NCBI GenBank assembly: GCA_965198415.1
Contig: CBDAPN010000032.1
Span: forward strand, 124,001 to 188,000
DNA length: 64,000 bases
Source: Endozoicomonas sp965198415
Lineage (GTDB): Bacteria > Pseudomonadota > Gammaproteobacteria > Pseudomonadales > Endozoicomonadaceae
Direction of reading: 5' to 3'
Made by a program: the position numbers and the translations under genes. Every line of letters starts with the position of its first letter. Position 1 is the stretch's first letter. Positions 1 through 9,212 of this stretch are shown in pieces. Under the pieces are notes generated by a model. The model was not told the DNA's origin and searched no databases. It saw nothing but the letters and a program-made list of their open reading frames with translations.

Positions 1-252
1 GGTATAAACCGCCGGAATCGTCTCTGCCCGCTCGGCATCAATATCCACATGGCAGCTAACCACCGCCTGTCGGGCTTTTTGTAAAATGCCGACCACATCC
101 ACAGAAGCGCAACCACCAAGGCCCATCAAAACCATTTCCATCGGGCCCGGGGCGCAGTTTTGCTGCCTGTCTGCATCCATAACCACAGCGTTACCGCTGC
201 CGGTTAACCCAACAAAACGTTGGTTTTCAATCCATTTAACCTGTGTTTGCAT
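1..252 (-). CDS. OsmC/YhfA family protein, C-terminal part outside the window
   Basis: The minus-strand frame opens with ATG at 252 and runs off the left edge, giving 84 residues. The start MQTQVKWIENQRFVGL, then PMEMVLMGLGGCASVDVV and a following ILQKARQ, closely resembles the N-terminal half of E. coli YhfA, an OsmC-like protein. The GGC cysteine at about residue 48 is the position of the redox-active Cys in OsmC/Ohr proteins; the second Cys would lie off the window. OsmC relatives are cytoplasmic thiol peroxidases, but the substrate of the YhfA branch is not known to me. It does not appear to be co-transcribed with the importer genes, which end at 394 and are separated from it by a hairpin. 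Confidence 0.8.
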   Translation of the reverse strand, partial: MQTQVKWIENQRFVGLTGSGNAVVMDADRQQNCAPGPMEMVLMGLGGCASVDVVGILQKARQAVVSCHVDIDAERAETIPAVYT

Positions 253-340
253 TTTTATACTCTGATTTGTTAGTGGAATTTTGACCGCATTGTATAAACT
301 TGGGACTGAATTAACCAAAGGAAAATGGTTTGTGAGTGCT

Positions 341-377
341 CCTCGCCCGATTACACCCAGAGGGCATCAAGGCGAGG
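341..377. terminator. Hairpin related to the 12781-12827 inverted repeat; likely terminator of the importer operon
   Basis: CCTCGCC at 341-347 pairs with GGCGAGG at 371-377. Read on the minus strand the left arm continues TTGATGCCC, nearly the same as the arm of the longer perfect inverted repeat after the orphan gene (CCTCGCCTTTATGCCC). It lies 17 bases beyond the stop of the importer ATPase. There is no clear T-run, so a REP-like or Rho-assisted role is as likely as intrinsic termination. Confidence 0.4.
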
Positions 378-393
378 GTATACAAGGAATGTG

Positions 394-1149
394 CTAAATA
401 ACCTGACTTAAAAACGTCTTCAGTCGTTGATGTTCCGGCGCTTCAAAGAAACGGTTGGGTTCACTGTCCACCAGCAACTCACCGCTCTCCATAAACAACA
501 CTCGGTCTGCTACCTCACGGGCAAATCCCATTTCGTGGGTGACCACCACCATGGTCATACCTTCACGGGCCAGCTGCTTCATAACATCCAGCACCTCGCC
601 GACCATTTCCGGGTCGAGCGCACTGGTGGGCTCATCAAAGAGCATGATGCGCGGCTGCATCGCCAGAGCACGGGCAATGGCGACCCGTTGCTGCTGACCA
701 CCAGAAAGTTGCGGTGGATAGCTGCTGGCTTTTTCTGCCAAACCCACTTTAAGCAACAATGCCTTCGCCCGCTCTTCGGCTTCAGACCGGTTAATCCCCC
801 GAACCTTCATAGGTGCCAGACAAACATTGTCCATCACCGACAAATGGGGAAACAGATTAAACGACTGAAACACCATACCCACTTCTTCGCGGAGCTTATT
901 GACATCGCCAGGGCGGGTGAGCGAAATGCCATCAACGACAATCTCACCGGCATTGATGGTTTCCAGCTGATTCAAGGTACGTAAAAATGTTGACTTACCC
1001 GAGCCGCTTGGGCCAATCACCACAACAACTTCGCCCTCTTGAATCGTCTGATGCACATTACGTAGCGCATGAACCCCGTTGGGGTAGACTTTTTCAACGC
1101 CCTTTACTTCAATAATGCCCGTAGCAGCAGCGTTACTGTTTGACGGCAT
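394..1149 (-). CDS. Polar amino acid ABC importer, ATP-binding protein (GlnQ/ArtP type)
   Basis: A 251-residue nucleotide-binding subunit that would power amino acid uptake from the inner face of the membrane. Visible motifs: Walker A GPSGSGKST at residues 46-54, Q-loop FQSFNLFPHL, signature LSGGQQQR, Walker B IMLFDEP with D-loop SALDPE, and switch histidine in THEMG. This is the normal set and length for the GlnQ/HisP/ArtP family. An in-frame ATG at 1233 exists, but the ATG at 1149 is chosen because a GGAGG sits just upstream and the family starts there. It overlaps the permease stop by 17 bases, so translation is probably coupled. Substrate specificity cannot be read from the ATPase. Confidence 0.9.
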   Translation of the reverse strand: MPSNSNAAATGIIEVKGVEKVYPNGVHALRNVHQTIQEGEVVVVIGPSGSGKSTFLRTLNQLETINAGEIVVDGISLTRPGDVNKLREEVGMVFQSFNLFPHLSVMDNVCLAPMKVRGINRSEAEERAKALLLKVGLAEKASSYPPQLSGGQQQRVAIARALAMQPRIMLFDEPTSALDPEMVGEVLDVMKQLAREGMTMVVVTHEMGFAREVADRVLFMESGELLVDSEPNRFFEAPEHQRLKTFLSQVI

Positions 1150-2119
1150 AGCGAACCTCCAAACGACGCACCACCCAAGATAGCGAAGCGGTGAGCAGCA
1201 AATATAAAACGGCGACAGTAAACCACACTTCAAAAGGGCTGAAAGTCACACTGACTACCTCACGCCCGGCTTTGGTCAGATCCGTCAGAGCGATCACCGA
1301 TACCAGTGAAGAGTCTTTTATCAGGTTGATAAACTGGCCAGCCAAAGGCGGCAGCACCCGCTTAAAGGCCTGGGGCAGAATGATATAACGCATGGTCATA
1401 CCCCGACTCATTCCCAGACTTCTGCCGGCCTCCATCTGCCCCCGACTGATGGACTCAATGCCTGAGCGTATAATTTCTGCCACATAAGCACCGGTAAAAA
1501 CACAAAGCGCTACCACAGCAGCGGTAAACCGCTCCAGATCCATCACGGTGCCAATGAAGAAATAAACAATGAAGATCTGCACCAGCAGCGGTGTGCCCCT
1601 GATCAGCTCAACATACACCGTCGCAAGATGCTTTAACGCCGGATTAGGAGACATCCGCGCCAAACCCGCCAACGCACCGATGATAATGGCAAAAACAATA
1701 GAGACCAGCGACAGCTTGACTGTCATCCAAAGGCCCATGGTGATTGGGCCCGGCTGCCAGTGATAGTTGATGGCAAGTAAATCACCTTCAAAAATCAGGT
1801 CGCCGTCTTCGACTTCAACCGCTTTATAACCGGAAATAGTCGTATGATCAGTGTGATCGAGGTCATTAACAAGAATCAGATGACCTTTGTCGTTAGTTTC
1901 GACCGTGCCATCAAATTCAGCTCTGAGTTCATCCTGAGCCTGATACACAATGTACTGGGGAATGCGATCCCAGCGCCAGATATAGTCAATCGATTGACTG
2001 GACTTATAAATACCCAGACCCAACAACAGCAATACCGCAACCAAAACCAGATTCCAAAGAATCTGGTTAGGCTGCTTTTCCATTTGCAATGGGAGGCCCT
2101 TAATGGGTTTACCCTGCAT
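1133..2119 (-). CDS. Polar amino acid ABC importer, permease
   Basis: A 328-residue inner-membrane permease. One TM helix near the N-terminus (about residues 20-38) is followed by roughly 75 hydrophilic, acid-rich residues. Then comes the conserved permease domain beginning near GLWMTVKLSLVSIVF. The coupling loop EAGRSLGMSRGMTMRYIILP is the EAA motif that docks on the ATPase. The order binding protein-permease-ATPase matches GlnHPQ-type importers with a single permease type. The hydrophilic stretch after TM1 is longer than in the short GlnP/HisM proteins. GTG at 2122 and ATG at 2119 are adjacent start options; ATG is taken. Confidence 0.87.
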   Translation of the reverse strand: MQGKPIKGLPLQMEKQPNQILWNLVLVAVLLLLGLGIYKSSQSIDYIWRWDRIPQYIVYQAQDELRAEFDGTVETNDKGHLILVNDLDHTDHTTISGYKAVEVEDGDLIFEGDLLAINYHWQPGPITMGLWMTVKLSLVSIVFAIIIGALAGLARMSPNPALKHLATVYVELIRGTPLLVQIFIVYFFIGTVMDLERFTAAVVALCVFTGAYVAEIIRSGIESISRGQMEAGRSLGMSRGMTMRYIILPQAFKRVLPPLAGQFINLIKDSSLVSVIALTDLTKAGREVVSVTFSPFEVWFTVAVLYLLLTASLSWVVRRLEVRYAVKQ

Positions 2120-2128
2120 CACTTAGCG

Positions 2129-2938
2129 TTACTTCAGGGTCTTTTGCCAATCGGAACTTTCGAACCACTTAGCATAAATCTTATCGTAAGTTCCATCGCC
2201 CTTAATCTGGCGCAGGAAGTTATTCAGCCAGTTCAAGAAGTCCGGATCGCCTTTACGCACACCCCAAGCCAGTGGCTCATAGGTAAACGGTTGATCCAAG
2301 TGCACCAGCTTGCCAGGGTTCTGGCTGGAGTAAACGGCATTAAATGGCAAATCGAAGATAAACGCATCGGCCTTGCCATTCACAACCTCAATGGCACCTT
2401 CAGACTCGGTTTCAAACAGACGCAGCTTCGCTTTGCTAAGGTAGCGTTTGGCAGTAAAGTCACCGGTCGTTCCCAGTTTTGAAACCACGGTGTACTTAGA
2501 TTTATTTAAATCCCTGTAAGACTTGATTTCCCCCTCAAGCCCCTTACGAATCATAATACTCTGGCCAATCACAATGTACGGATCGGTAAAATTAATCTGT
2601 AAGTTACGTTGTGGCGTGAGGGTCATGCCGGCCATAATAATGTCAAACTTATCGGTCATCAGTGCCGGAATAATCCCGTCCCAGGCGGTATTGACGATCT
2701 CCAGCTTTACCCCCATCGCTTTAGCCATTTGCCGGGCAAGGTCGATATCGAAACCAACAATTTTGCCTTGCTTATTGGTCATTTCAAAGGGCATGTAGCC
2801 TGCTTCAAGGCCAATCCTCAGAACCTTACGCTCCAGAATCTGGTTAAGGGTGGAATTTTTCCAAAGGTCATTATCTGCAGCAAAAAGCGATGAGCTAAAC
2901 GCCAACCAAAAGGTCAGCAAAGTGACTATTTTTTTCAT
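2129..2938 (-). CDS. Polar amino acid ABC importer, periplasmic substrate-binding protein
   Basis: A 269-residue family 3 solute-binding protein. It starts with a Sec signal peptide, MKKIVTLLTFWLAFSSSLFA followed by AD. The mature part shows the family pattern LRIGLEAGYMPFEM, GFDIDLARQMAKAMG, WDGIIPALMTDKFDIIMAGM and FTDPY, which line the amino acid site. GAIEVVNGKADAFIFDLP is the second-lobe motif. The ATG at 2938 is preferred over the upstream GTG/TTG codons because GGGAG lies 6-8 bases ahead and the signal peptide starts there. It is the first gene of the importer operon. Its ligand is probably a polar amino acid; which one is unknown. Confidence 0.9.
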   Translation of the reverse strand: MKKIVTLLTFWLAFSSSLFAADNDLWKNSTLNQILERKVLRIGLEAGYMPFEMTNKQGKIVGFDIDLARQMAKAMGVKLEIVNTAWDGIIPALMTDKFDIIMAGMTLTPQRNLQINFTDPYIVIGQSIMIRKGLEGEIKSYRDLNKSKYTVVSKLGTTGDFTAKRYLSKAKLRLFETESEGAIEVVNGKADAFIFDLPFNAVYSSQNPGKLVHLDQPFTYEPLAWGVRKGDPDFLNWLNNFLRQIKGDGTYDKIYAKWFESSDWQKTLK

Positions 2939-3263
2939 TGTAACTCCCGTTTGCAACCAGCGATCCTGCTTGCCTGGTAACAGAACTGTAATTCTATGTT
3001 ATTGCACACCCAGTCCCTGGTCGCGCGACCTCGAAGCCGAAGCCTCAAGGATTTCGGGCAAAATTGTACAACAGTATTATTACGTATGTATACGACACCA
3101 GCTCTTATATATTACCAAAAGAAAGGTTATTGATTAGAAGTTAACAGGAAGGACACGCTGGCAGTCGATGGTGAATTTTTATTGAGATTTAAAATGAACT
3201 TTTTCAGGAAGGTACGTGAGAATTAAACTTTTCGACCATGGGGTTAACACTCAGACAGTTTCT
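2939..3263. other. Intergenic region upstream of the amino acid importer operon
   Basis: About 325 bases with no supported gene. It must contain the minus-strand importer promoter, but I could not assign a convincing -35/-10 pair. A palindromic CGCGCG patch near 3023 and an AT-rich stretch at 3070-3200 are the only compositional features. Confidence 0.5.
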
Positions 3264-3307
3264 CCTCAGTCTCGTTCCCACCAACGAACGTGGAAACAAG
3301 ACTGAGG
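3264..3307. terminator. Bidirectional hairpin terminator after the V-ATPase operon
   Basis: Stem 3264-3281 with 3290-3307, an 18-bp arm with two wobble pairs and an 8-base loop. It lies 9 bases past the stop of atpA on the minus strand, where the V-ATPase transcript should end. No long T-run follows on either strand. Confidence 0.6.
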
Positions 3308-3315
3308 CAGTACAC

Positions 3316-5175
3316 TTATGCCACCAAAGCCTCACGGGCAAACTGACCGCGCAGCTCCTGAATACGGCTCATGTAATTGCTGTACTCAGGGGAGGCGTAA
3401 TGAGCATAATGGAGGTTTTTGAATAAGCCGGTGAGCTTAATAAAGTAGTCGCGCACCTCTTCTTTATCACTGAAGTTATATTCCTGACGAATCAGACTGA
3501 CCACCAACTCAAAATTTTCCTGCTGACGATTAATCGGACAGGAGGCGTCTACATCGTCAAAAGCGTCCTGTTGCAGATACACCATATCCAGCAGGAACGA
3601 CTTTTGAAAGGTGACATAATCCTCCAGCGTAATGCCTTCTTCGCCGGTTACCTGCATCATCTGGTGGATGCTATCACCCCGAACCAATAGCTCCTGCATC
3701 TCCTTAACATTACTCACCCAGTCTGGCGACAAATTCTTAGCGTACCAATCCTGCAACTGATCCAGATAACGAGACCAGGAGATCAACGGGTCAATGGCCG
3801 GATAAAAACGCTTGTAAGCGCGATCATAAGAGAGACCAAGAAACACTTTAACGGTACTCAGGGTCGCCTGAGTAACCGGCTCTTCAAAGTTACCACCGGC
3901 CGGTGAAACGGAGCCGATCATGGTCAGCGAGCCTTGGTCACCGTCTTCGTTACGAACGACACCACACCGCTCGTATACCCCTTTGATGGCGGAGTCCATA
4001 TAAGCCGGGAAACCCTCCTCACCGGGAATTTCTTCCAAGCGGTTGGAGGTTTCCCGCATCGCCTGCGCCCAGCGGGAGGTAGAATCCGCCAGAGCCAGCA
4101 CATTGAAGCCCATCTGGCGGTAGTACTCACCAATCGTTAAGCCGGTATAAATAGACGCCTCTCGGGCAGCTACCGGCATAGACGACGTATTACAAATAAT
4201 AACCGTGCGATCAATCAAAGCGCCCCCGGTCTTCGGGTCCTGCAAGTGTGGGAACTCTTCAATGGTCTCCACCACCTCACCGGCACGTTCACCACAGGCG
4301 GTAACGATAACGATATCGGCATCGCAATAACGGGAGAAGCCATGCTGCAGCACCGTTTTACCGGAGCCAAAAGGCCCCGGAATACAGCCGGTACCGCCAC
4401 GCGCCACCGGAAAAAAAGTATCAACAATTCGGGTAGTGGTAATCAACGGCTCACTCGGATACAAACGCTCGGTTTTACCCTTAGTGGCCAGCGTTTCGGA
4501 AATGGATTTACGCACCGGCCATTTTTGATACATGTTCAGGGCAATCTCTTCACCCTTATGGTTACGCACCCTCGCAACTACGGTGTCAACGGTAAAATTG
4601 CCTTCCTGAATCCAAACCACCTCAACTTCACCCACGGTATCAAAGGGAATCATGATTCGGTGGGTAAAGCGCCCCTCCGGCACGGTACCAAAGGTTTCAC
4701 CGGCGTGAAGCTTATCACCAATCTTGGCTACGGCAGTAAACGCCCATGTACGGGTATGATCCAGTGACTGCACCTGAACGCCGCGCTGCAAAAAACTGCC
4801 GTGCAGGTTAGCCAGCTGTTCAAGGGGGTTTTGCAGGCCGTCGTATATCATACTGAGAATGCCCGGCCCCAAATCCACCGACAACAGCTGTCCGGTTTGG
4901 ATTATCAAGTCACCGACCGACACCCCGCGAGTCTCCTCAAATACCTGAATGTCGGCGGTATGACCCCGAACCCGGAGAATCTCAGCCATCAGCTGCTCTT
5001 CCACTGCCTCATTGGCACGGCGGCCAGGCAAAACGTACACCACTTCGTTTTTCACCAGCGGCTCACGCTTTCCGTCCTGACCTAACATGCTCTCAATGGT
5101 GATGATGTCACCCATCACCGCCAACACCCGGGCAGTAGCTCGCTGCGTCAGGTCGGTTTTTTTCTCTTCAGTCAT
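3316..5175 (-). CDS. atpA: V-type ATP synthase catalytic subunit A
   Basis: A 619-residue catalytic subunit of the peripheral V1 sector, which hydrolyses or makes ATP on the cytoplasmic side. Walker A GPFGSGKT lies at residues 267-274. The V/A-ATPase A-subunit insertion lies between about 125 and 190 (GVQVQSLDHTRTW to the MIPFDTVGEVEVVW region). ADSTSRWAQAMRE and EEGFPAYMDS are catalytic-domain signatures. An upstream in-frame ATG at 5253 would overlap the preceding gene; the ATG at 5175 begins the family-like MTEEKKTDLTQR. It is the last gene of the operon here, though A usually precedes B. It is V/A-type, not F-type alpha or beta, because of the long insertion and sequence. Confidence 0.95.
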   Translation of the reverse strand: MTEEKKTDLTQRATARVLAVMGDIITIESMLGQDGKREPLVKNEVVYVLPGRRANEAVEEQLMAEILRVRGHTADIQVFEETRGVSVGDLIIQTGQLLSVDLGPGILSMIYDGLQNPLEQLANLHGSFLQRGVQVQSLDHTRTWAFTAVAKIGDKLHAGETFGTVPEGRFTHRIMIPFDTVGEVEVVWIQEGNFTVDTVVARVRNHKGEEIALNMYQKWPVRKSISETLATKGKTERLYPSEPLITTTRIVDTFFPVARGGTGCIPGPFGSGKTVLQHGFSRYCDADIVIVTACGERAGEVVETIEEFPHLQDPKTGGALIDRTVIICNTSSMPVAAREASIYTGLTIGEYYRQMGFNVLALADSTSRWAQAMRETSNRLEEIPGEEGFPAYMDSAIKGVYERCGVVRNEDGDQGSLTMIGSVSPAGGNFEEPVTQATLSTVKVFLGLSYDRAYKRFYPAIDPLISWSRYLDQLQDWYAKNLSPDWVSNVKEMQELLVRGDSIHQMMQVTGEEGITLEDYVTFQKSFLLDMVYLQQDAFDDVDASCPINRQQENFELVVSLIRQEYNFSDKEEVRDYFIKLTGLFKNLHYAHYASPEYSNYMSRIQELRGQFAREALVA

Positions 5176-5221
5176 GTGTATAACCGTTGTCGTAAATCGT
5201 CGATTTTTCCAGCAGGCGCTT

Positions 5222-5911
5222 TTACGTTGGTGAACCCGGTAACTGATGGGCAAACTTACCCAGAGCCTGCTGCGTTAATTCATCAAAACGCACCACGGCA
5301 TCTTCGCCGTCATAAGAAGTCCAGCGCGCTACCAGATTCCAGCGCAGTATATAAATTACCACTGCTTCAAAATCGAACCGGTGTCGTGCGCTAAGCTCAT
5401 TCAGCTTATTCCACACCGCTTCCATCACTGTTTTTTCCAGCGTCAGGTAATCTTTGTTAGCCAGACATTCAACCGCTACAGAAATCCACGGAAAAGCATG
5501 CTGCAACCCAAGGGTTGGATGATTCCAATTACGGCGGATATAAGCATAACGGCTGCCATAGCTCCATTTTGCCGACGTCGGTGCCTGAATACCGTTCGCC
5601 TTGCGTCGCAAAGCGGCAGCAATGGTTCGCATATCCAGCCGCCAGTTCACCAGCTCAATCAAATCCGGGCTGCTGAGCTGCTGGAGCAAACGTTCAGACA
5701 AGTTGATCAAATAGTCCTCTTTGATCTCATCACCCAAGTGACTCCAGTGCACCAAGTGCTCCACTTTGACCAACGTCTCCTGATCAGCCGTAGACAACAT
5801 AGATAAACGACGGTCTAATTGTATGCGCGAGATAGGCGTAATTTTACTGTTAAACAGCGAATCGATGTGCGGCAGCGATGTCAGCAGGGTGTAGTAGGCA
5901 GTGTCTGCCAT
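5222..5911 (-). CDS. DUF2764-like V-ATPase operon protein (candidate C-subunit equivalent)
   Basis: A 229-residue soluble protein starting MADTAYYTLLTSLPHID, rich in Leu, Trp and Arg, with no signal peptide or TM helix. In Chlamydia and spirochaetes a gene of this size and type sits between V-ATPase E and A. It is annotated DUF2764 and often proposed to replace subunit C, the link between the membrane rotor and V1. The same neighbours, E before and A after, hold here, which supports the assignment. There is no catalytic motif. Assignment rests on context and the recalled opening sequence, so the C-like role is an inference. A gap of 46 bases separates it from atpA. Confidence 0.75.
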   Translation of the reverse strand: MADTAYYTLLTSLPHIDSLFNSKITPISRIQLDRRLSMLSTADQETLVKVEHLVHWSHLGDEIKEDYLINLSERLLQQLSSPDLIELVNWRLDMRTIAAALRRKANGIQAPTSAKWSYGSRYAYIRRNWNHPTLGLQHAFPWISVAVECLANKDYLTLEKTVMEAVWNKLNELSARHRFDFEAVVIYILRWNLVARWTSYDGEDAVVRFDELTQQALGKFAHQLPGSPT

Positions 5912-6020
5912 CTCATTCTCCTATTTCAACCCGCGATGTGTAACCCGGGAGGGCTGCTCGGGAACAGACTACCAGCGTCGCTAAAGGAGCCATACTCAAA
6001 CACCCTCCAAGACATCACTA

Positions 6021-6698
6021 TCACTTGATAATGCCTTCGAGCAAAGCACGGAAACGGGGCTGCAAGTGCTTCAACAGAACCTCAGAAACCGACTCATCGG
6101 TCAGCTCAACCTGAATATCTTTATCCTTCAGGCAGAAAACGACTCCAGACGTCTTACCGACGGTAAAAGTAACACCCGCCTCCAGCATATCGCTGGCTCG
6201 CTTCATGGCGAACTCCAACAGCCCACCGGCTTTCAGTAGTTTTGGGTTATCACGCAGCTCATCGACGCCGATCACTTTGCGCGGCAATATCACCTCGATG
6301 TTCTTTTCACCACGGAGTTTGTTTTGTCCTGCCACTTCCAGAATCATCGCTTCGAGCAGTTGGTCACCCTCCATAGAGTGGCTGACCACGGCACGGATCT
6401 GATCGGAGAACTTCTCTAGCAGGTAATCTTTTAGCTCCAAAATGGCATTTCGCTCTGCCAGCTGCAGGGCTTCTTTACCTGCTTTGGTAATAAAGTCGGC
6501 CTCTTCACGGGCTTTACTGACAATGGCGTCGGCACGCTTTTGCGCTTCAGCGACCAACTCAGCGGCTTTGGCTTCAGCGTCAGAAACAATTTTGCCGGCT
6601 TCCTGGCGACCACTGTCAACGCCTTGGTTACGCAGCTTTTCAATCAGTTCCTGAACACCGACGGAAACCGTTTTTCCTTCGGGGTTTGCAATACTCAT
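6021..6698 (-). CDS. atpE: V-type ATP synthase subunit E (peripheral stalk)
   Basis: A 225-residue stalk protein. Residues about 10-85 form a charged, Ala/Glu-rich helix (EAGKIVSDAEAKAAELVAEA and on) typical of the E/G stator. The C-terminal half is a globular domain that clamps the top of V1. ATG at 6698 is chosen over the TTG at 6704 because AGGAA is 7 bases upstream. E follows atpK after a 139-base gap containing no gene; in related operons E is normally the first gene. No G/H partner gene is present, as in the chlamydial and spirochaetal sets, so the E-only or E-plus-unknown stalk is an open point. Confidence 0.88.
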   Translation of the reverse strand: MSIANPEGKTVSVGVQELIEKLRNQGVDSGRQEAGKIVSDAEAKAAELVAEAQKRADAIVSKAREEADFITKAGKEALQLAERNAILELKDYLLEKFSDQIRAVVSHSMEGDQLLEAMILEVAGQNKLRGEKNIEVILPRKVIGVDELRDNPKLLKAGGLLEFAMKRASDMLEAGVTFTVGKTSGVVFCLKDKDIQVELTDESVSEVLLKHLQPRFRALLEGIIK

Positions 6699-6837
6699 TA
6701 TCAATTCCTGTGCTTTCTATTCCTGAATTCAGCGGAAAAACCTTTTCACCTCAAATCGACGAAGTGGATGTGATGAGTGAGCGAACCTACACAAACCCGT
6801 GTCGCTCATTCACCACCACCTCGTGCCTTGGGGTTTA

Positions 6838-7287
6838 TCAGGCCGCAATACCCTGCCCCATGACCAGAGCGAATACAAAAGCAAAAACCGCAAAGCCCTC
6901 TACGATAGCTGCGGGGGCGATAGAAAGGCCAAAGACTTCCGGCTTGTTTTTGGACGCATTAATCGCCGCCGCTACCGCCTGACCCTGATAGACGGCGGAG
7001 TACATTAAAGCGATCCCCGTCAACAGGCCAATACCAAAAAGTCCTGGTGCGTTGGGCAAAGTGACGCCAATATTTCTCAGAGTAAACATAATTACAATGC
7101 CGTATATAACCTGAGAAGACGGCATGGCCGAGAGGCCAACAAATTTACCATAGCCGCTTTCCACATCCAGCATCGCACCACAGGCAGCCTGCCCGGCGAC
7201 AGAACAACCGATTGCCGAACCTACTGCACCCAGAGCAACCGGCGCAAAAATGCCGACCCAACCCAGTGCGATAATCAGTGCTTCCAT
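6838..7287 (-). CDS. atpK: V-type ATP synthase subunit K (membrane rotor ring)
   Basis: A 149-residue, four-helix proteolipid that forms the ion-carrying rotor ring. It is the double-hairpin size seen in E. hirae NtpK. The second hairpin has the ion-binding glutamate in AAIVEGFAVFAF; the first hairpin has no equivalent carboxylate. MPSSQVIYG in the first hairpin and YQGQAVAAAI in the second line up by eye with the E. hirae segments LPGTQGLYG and AQGKVAAAGI that supply Na+ ligands. Gln65 and Gln110 equivalents are kept, and Thr64 is replaced by Ser. This favours Na+ but does not prove it. The start ATG has GAGG upstream. Only 2 bases separate it from atpI. Confidence 0.93.
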   Translation of the reverse strand: MEALIIALGWVGIFAPVALGAVGSAIGCSVAGQAACGAMLDVESGYGKFVGLSAMPSSQVIYGIVIMFTLRNIGVTLPNAPGLFGIGLLTGIALMYSAVYQGQAVAAAINASKNKPEVFGLSIAPAAIVEGFAVFAFVFALVMGQGIAA

Positions 7288-7289
7288 TG

Positions 7290-9167
7290 TTAATCCTCAC
7301 GTTTACTTAAAGATGATTTGGTGTCAGCTAATTTGGTACTGCCAGAGCTGAAGGTTGACTTAGTGCTAAACGACTTGAATGGGTAGCCTTCATCAGAGAG
7401 CCCCCAATTGACAAACTCAATGACATTAAGACGCATGCCGTGTACCACACCACTCATGATGCACAGGGCAAAATTGAGCAGATGACCCAGCAGCAAAATC
7501 AGCCCTGCAAACAACACTCCGGTAACCGGGCTGGATTTAAGAACATCCATAGCCAGCGAGTTAAAAGTCAACGCCAGAGACGCGCCCGACAGCCCCAGAG
7601 CAAAAAGACGCATATAGCTAAGTACATCACCAAAGGCAGAGGTGATGTTGTAGACAGCTTTAAGGCCATCAAGCACTCGCAAAATCAAGTCCTTGATTGA
7701 ACCAACCTTGCGGGTGCTAGAGAAAAGAAACACCAGCAACGCACCGGTGACCATCAGCCCGGGGCCGAAGGTAGTCTCAAAAACTTTCGCCAACGTGCCG
7801 GTCATTCCCAGCCATAACGTTAAACCACCGCCCATTAATGCGGCCCAGCCCAACGGCGCCAGCGCATAACTTGAGCCACGGTTAACCACAGCGGTCATGA
7901 CATTGGCAACAATCAGGTGTGCAACACCAATGATTACCGATAACTTCATCATGGCGTTGTAATCGTTCAGGTTAATGAAAGCCAGCTTACCAAGAATGCT
8001 TGAGCTGTCCGGCGCAACACCGAAGTAACTGCCAATAAAAATACCCCAGACGATACCGGTTGCAGACATAAACCAGGCAAGGTTCATCAAACGACGACCG
8101 GTTTCTGTCTTTTTTAACTTGCCGCGAAACATAAAAATAATCAGCCCCAGAATCAGGCAGTACATGGCATCACTCATAATCATGGCGAAAAACAGTGAAA
8201 ATGAGTAAAACACCACGTTGCCCGGGTCCCAGGTCCGATAATTCGGAGTCTGGAAAAAACCGAGGGCATCAGAACCGCCGCCAGTTGCCGGTGGTTTATC
8301 CAACAACGTTGGCGGCTTATCGTCGGCGCCGGGCTCTTCAAAGATGACAGCAACGCCGTGGGCTTTGGTAAACGCCTCAACACTGTCTTGGCGAGAGGCC
8401 GGCACCCAGCCCTGAATCAGAAAAAAACAGTCTTCATCCAGCGTGCCACAGGTGGCCTGTTGCAGATCGGCACTGTCCATACGCGCCGCCAGCACCTGAT
8501 CGAGCAGGTAATTCCACCGGGTCAAAGACTCCCGCTCGGCCAGCAGGTCTTCAATGACATCTTCCGCTTCGTCCAGCATCTCTTCAAGGCGGGAAAGTGG
8601 AATCTTACCCACATGTGAGCGGGGAATTGGAAGCTCCGGGTCTTCTGGTGCAATGACAATCACGTAACTGTCTTTTTGATTCTGATGAATCAGCTCCCAG
8701 GGCAGCTCCTTCTCTTGGAGAGCGTTTTTTAGCGAATCAGCAAGAGCATCAAGCTCGCCGTTGGGCAGGACATAAAACCAAAGTCGTTGGTTGTTAAGAT
8801 CAGCAAGGTGGGGAAAGAGAAACTCGCCCCATGGCCGTACATCACGGATACGCTCTTGCAGCTTGTCACGAATATCAGACTGCGCTCGTACATTAGACTT
8901 GTTATTGAGAATTTTCTTAATAATGTCGTCTACTTTAGAAGCATTGCCGCCCGTACGAAAATTGCGAACTTGCCGTCTCTGCTTCGGGCTACGCTCTAAC
9001 CACGCTTTTGCCTCACTGACTTCAGCTGGCTGTACTTGCACATCGACGGTTTTGTCCGTCAGTGGAATCAGGTGTAGGCACCCAAGGTGCTGCAACTCTT
9101 TGAGAATACTCTCCTTTTCATGGCTTGGGCCATAAAGAGTGAGCTTTTTAAGTCGTTTAATCGCCAT
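7290..9167 (-). CDS. atpI: V-type ATP synthase subunit I (membrane stator)
   Basis: A 625-residue subunit (a/I family) that forms the stationary half-channel against the K ring and anchors the peripheral stalk. The N-terminal half, to about residue 330, is soluble and partly coiled coil (KPKLTL-type start, SRLEEMLDEAEDVIEDLL). The C-terminal half has seven to eight TM helices, beginning YSFSLFFAMIMSDAMYCLIL. The helix ITSAFGDVLSYMRLFALGLS carries the buried arginine expected to meet the rotor glutamate. ATG at 9167 is used; the upstream TTG at 9173 lacks better support. The length is near the family norm. Confidence 0.93.
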   Translation of the reverse strand: MAIKRLKKLTLYGPSHEKESILKELQHLGCLHLIPLTDKTVDVQVQPAEVSEAKAWLERSPKQRRQVRNFRTGGNASKVDDIIKKILNNKSNVRAQSDIRDKLQERIRDVRPWGEFLFPHLADLNNQRLWFYVLPNGELDALADSLKNALQEKELPWELIHQNQKDSYVIVIAPEDPELPIPRSHVGKIPLSRLEEMLDEAEDVIEDLLAERESLTRWNYLLDQVLAARMDSADLQQATCGTLDEDCFFLIQGWVPASRQDSVEAFTKAHGVAVIFEEPGADDKPPTLLDKPPATGGGSDALGFFQTPNYRTWDPGNVVFYSFSLFFAMIMSDAMYCLILGLIIFMFRGKLKKTETGRRLMNLAWFMSATGIVWGIFIGSYFGVAPDSSSILGKLAFINLNDYNAMMKLSVIIGVAHLIVANVMTAVVNRGSSYALAPLGWAALMGGGLTLWLGMTGTLAKVFETTFGPGLMVTGALLVFLFSSTRKVGSIKDLILRVLDGLKAVYNITSAFGDVLSYMRLFALGLSGASLALTFNSLAMDVLKSSPVTGVLFAGLILLLGHLLNFALCIMSGVVHGMRLNVIEFVNWGLSDEGYPFKSFSTKSTFSSGSTKLADTKSSLSKRED

Positions 9168-9212
9168 AATCAATGCTTTCGCAGACGCTTAACATAGCTG
9201 AGCAGCTAACAG

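Noticed and set aside
6970..6980. ops-like GGCGGTAGCGG on the minus strand inside atpK
   Set aside because: It lies in coding sequence for conserved Ala-rich residues, lacks the final T of the core, and is not near an operon start.
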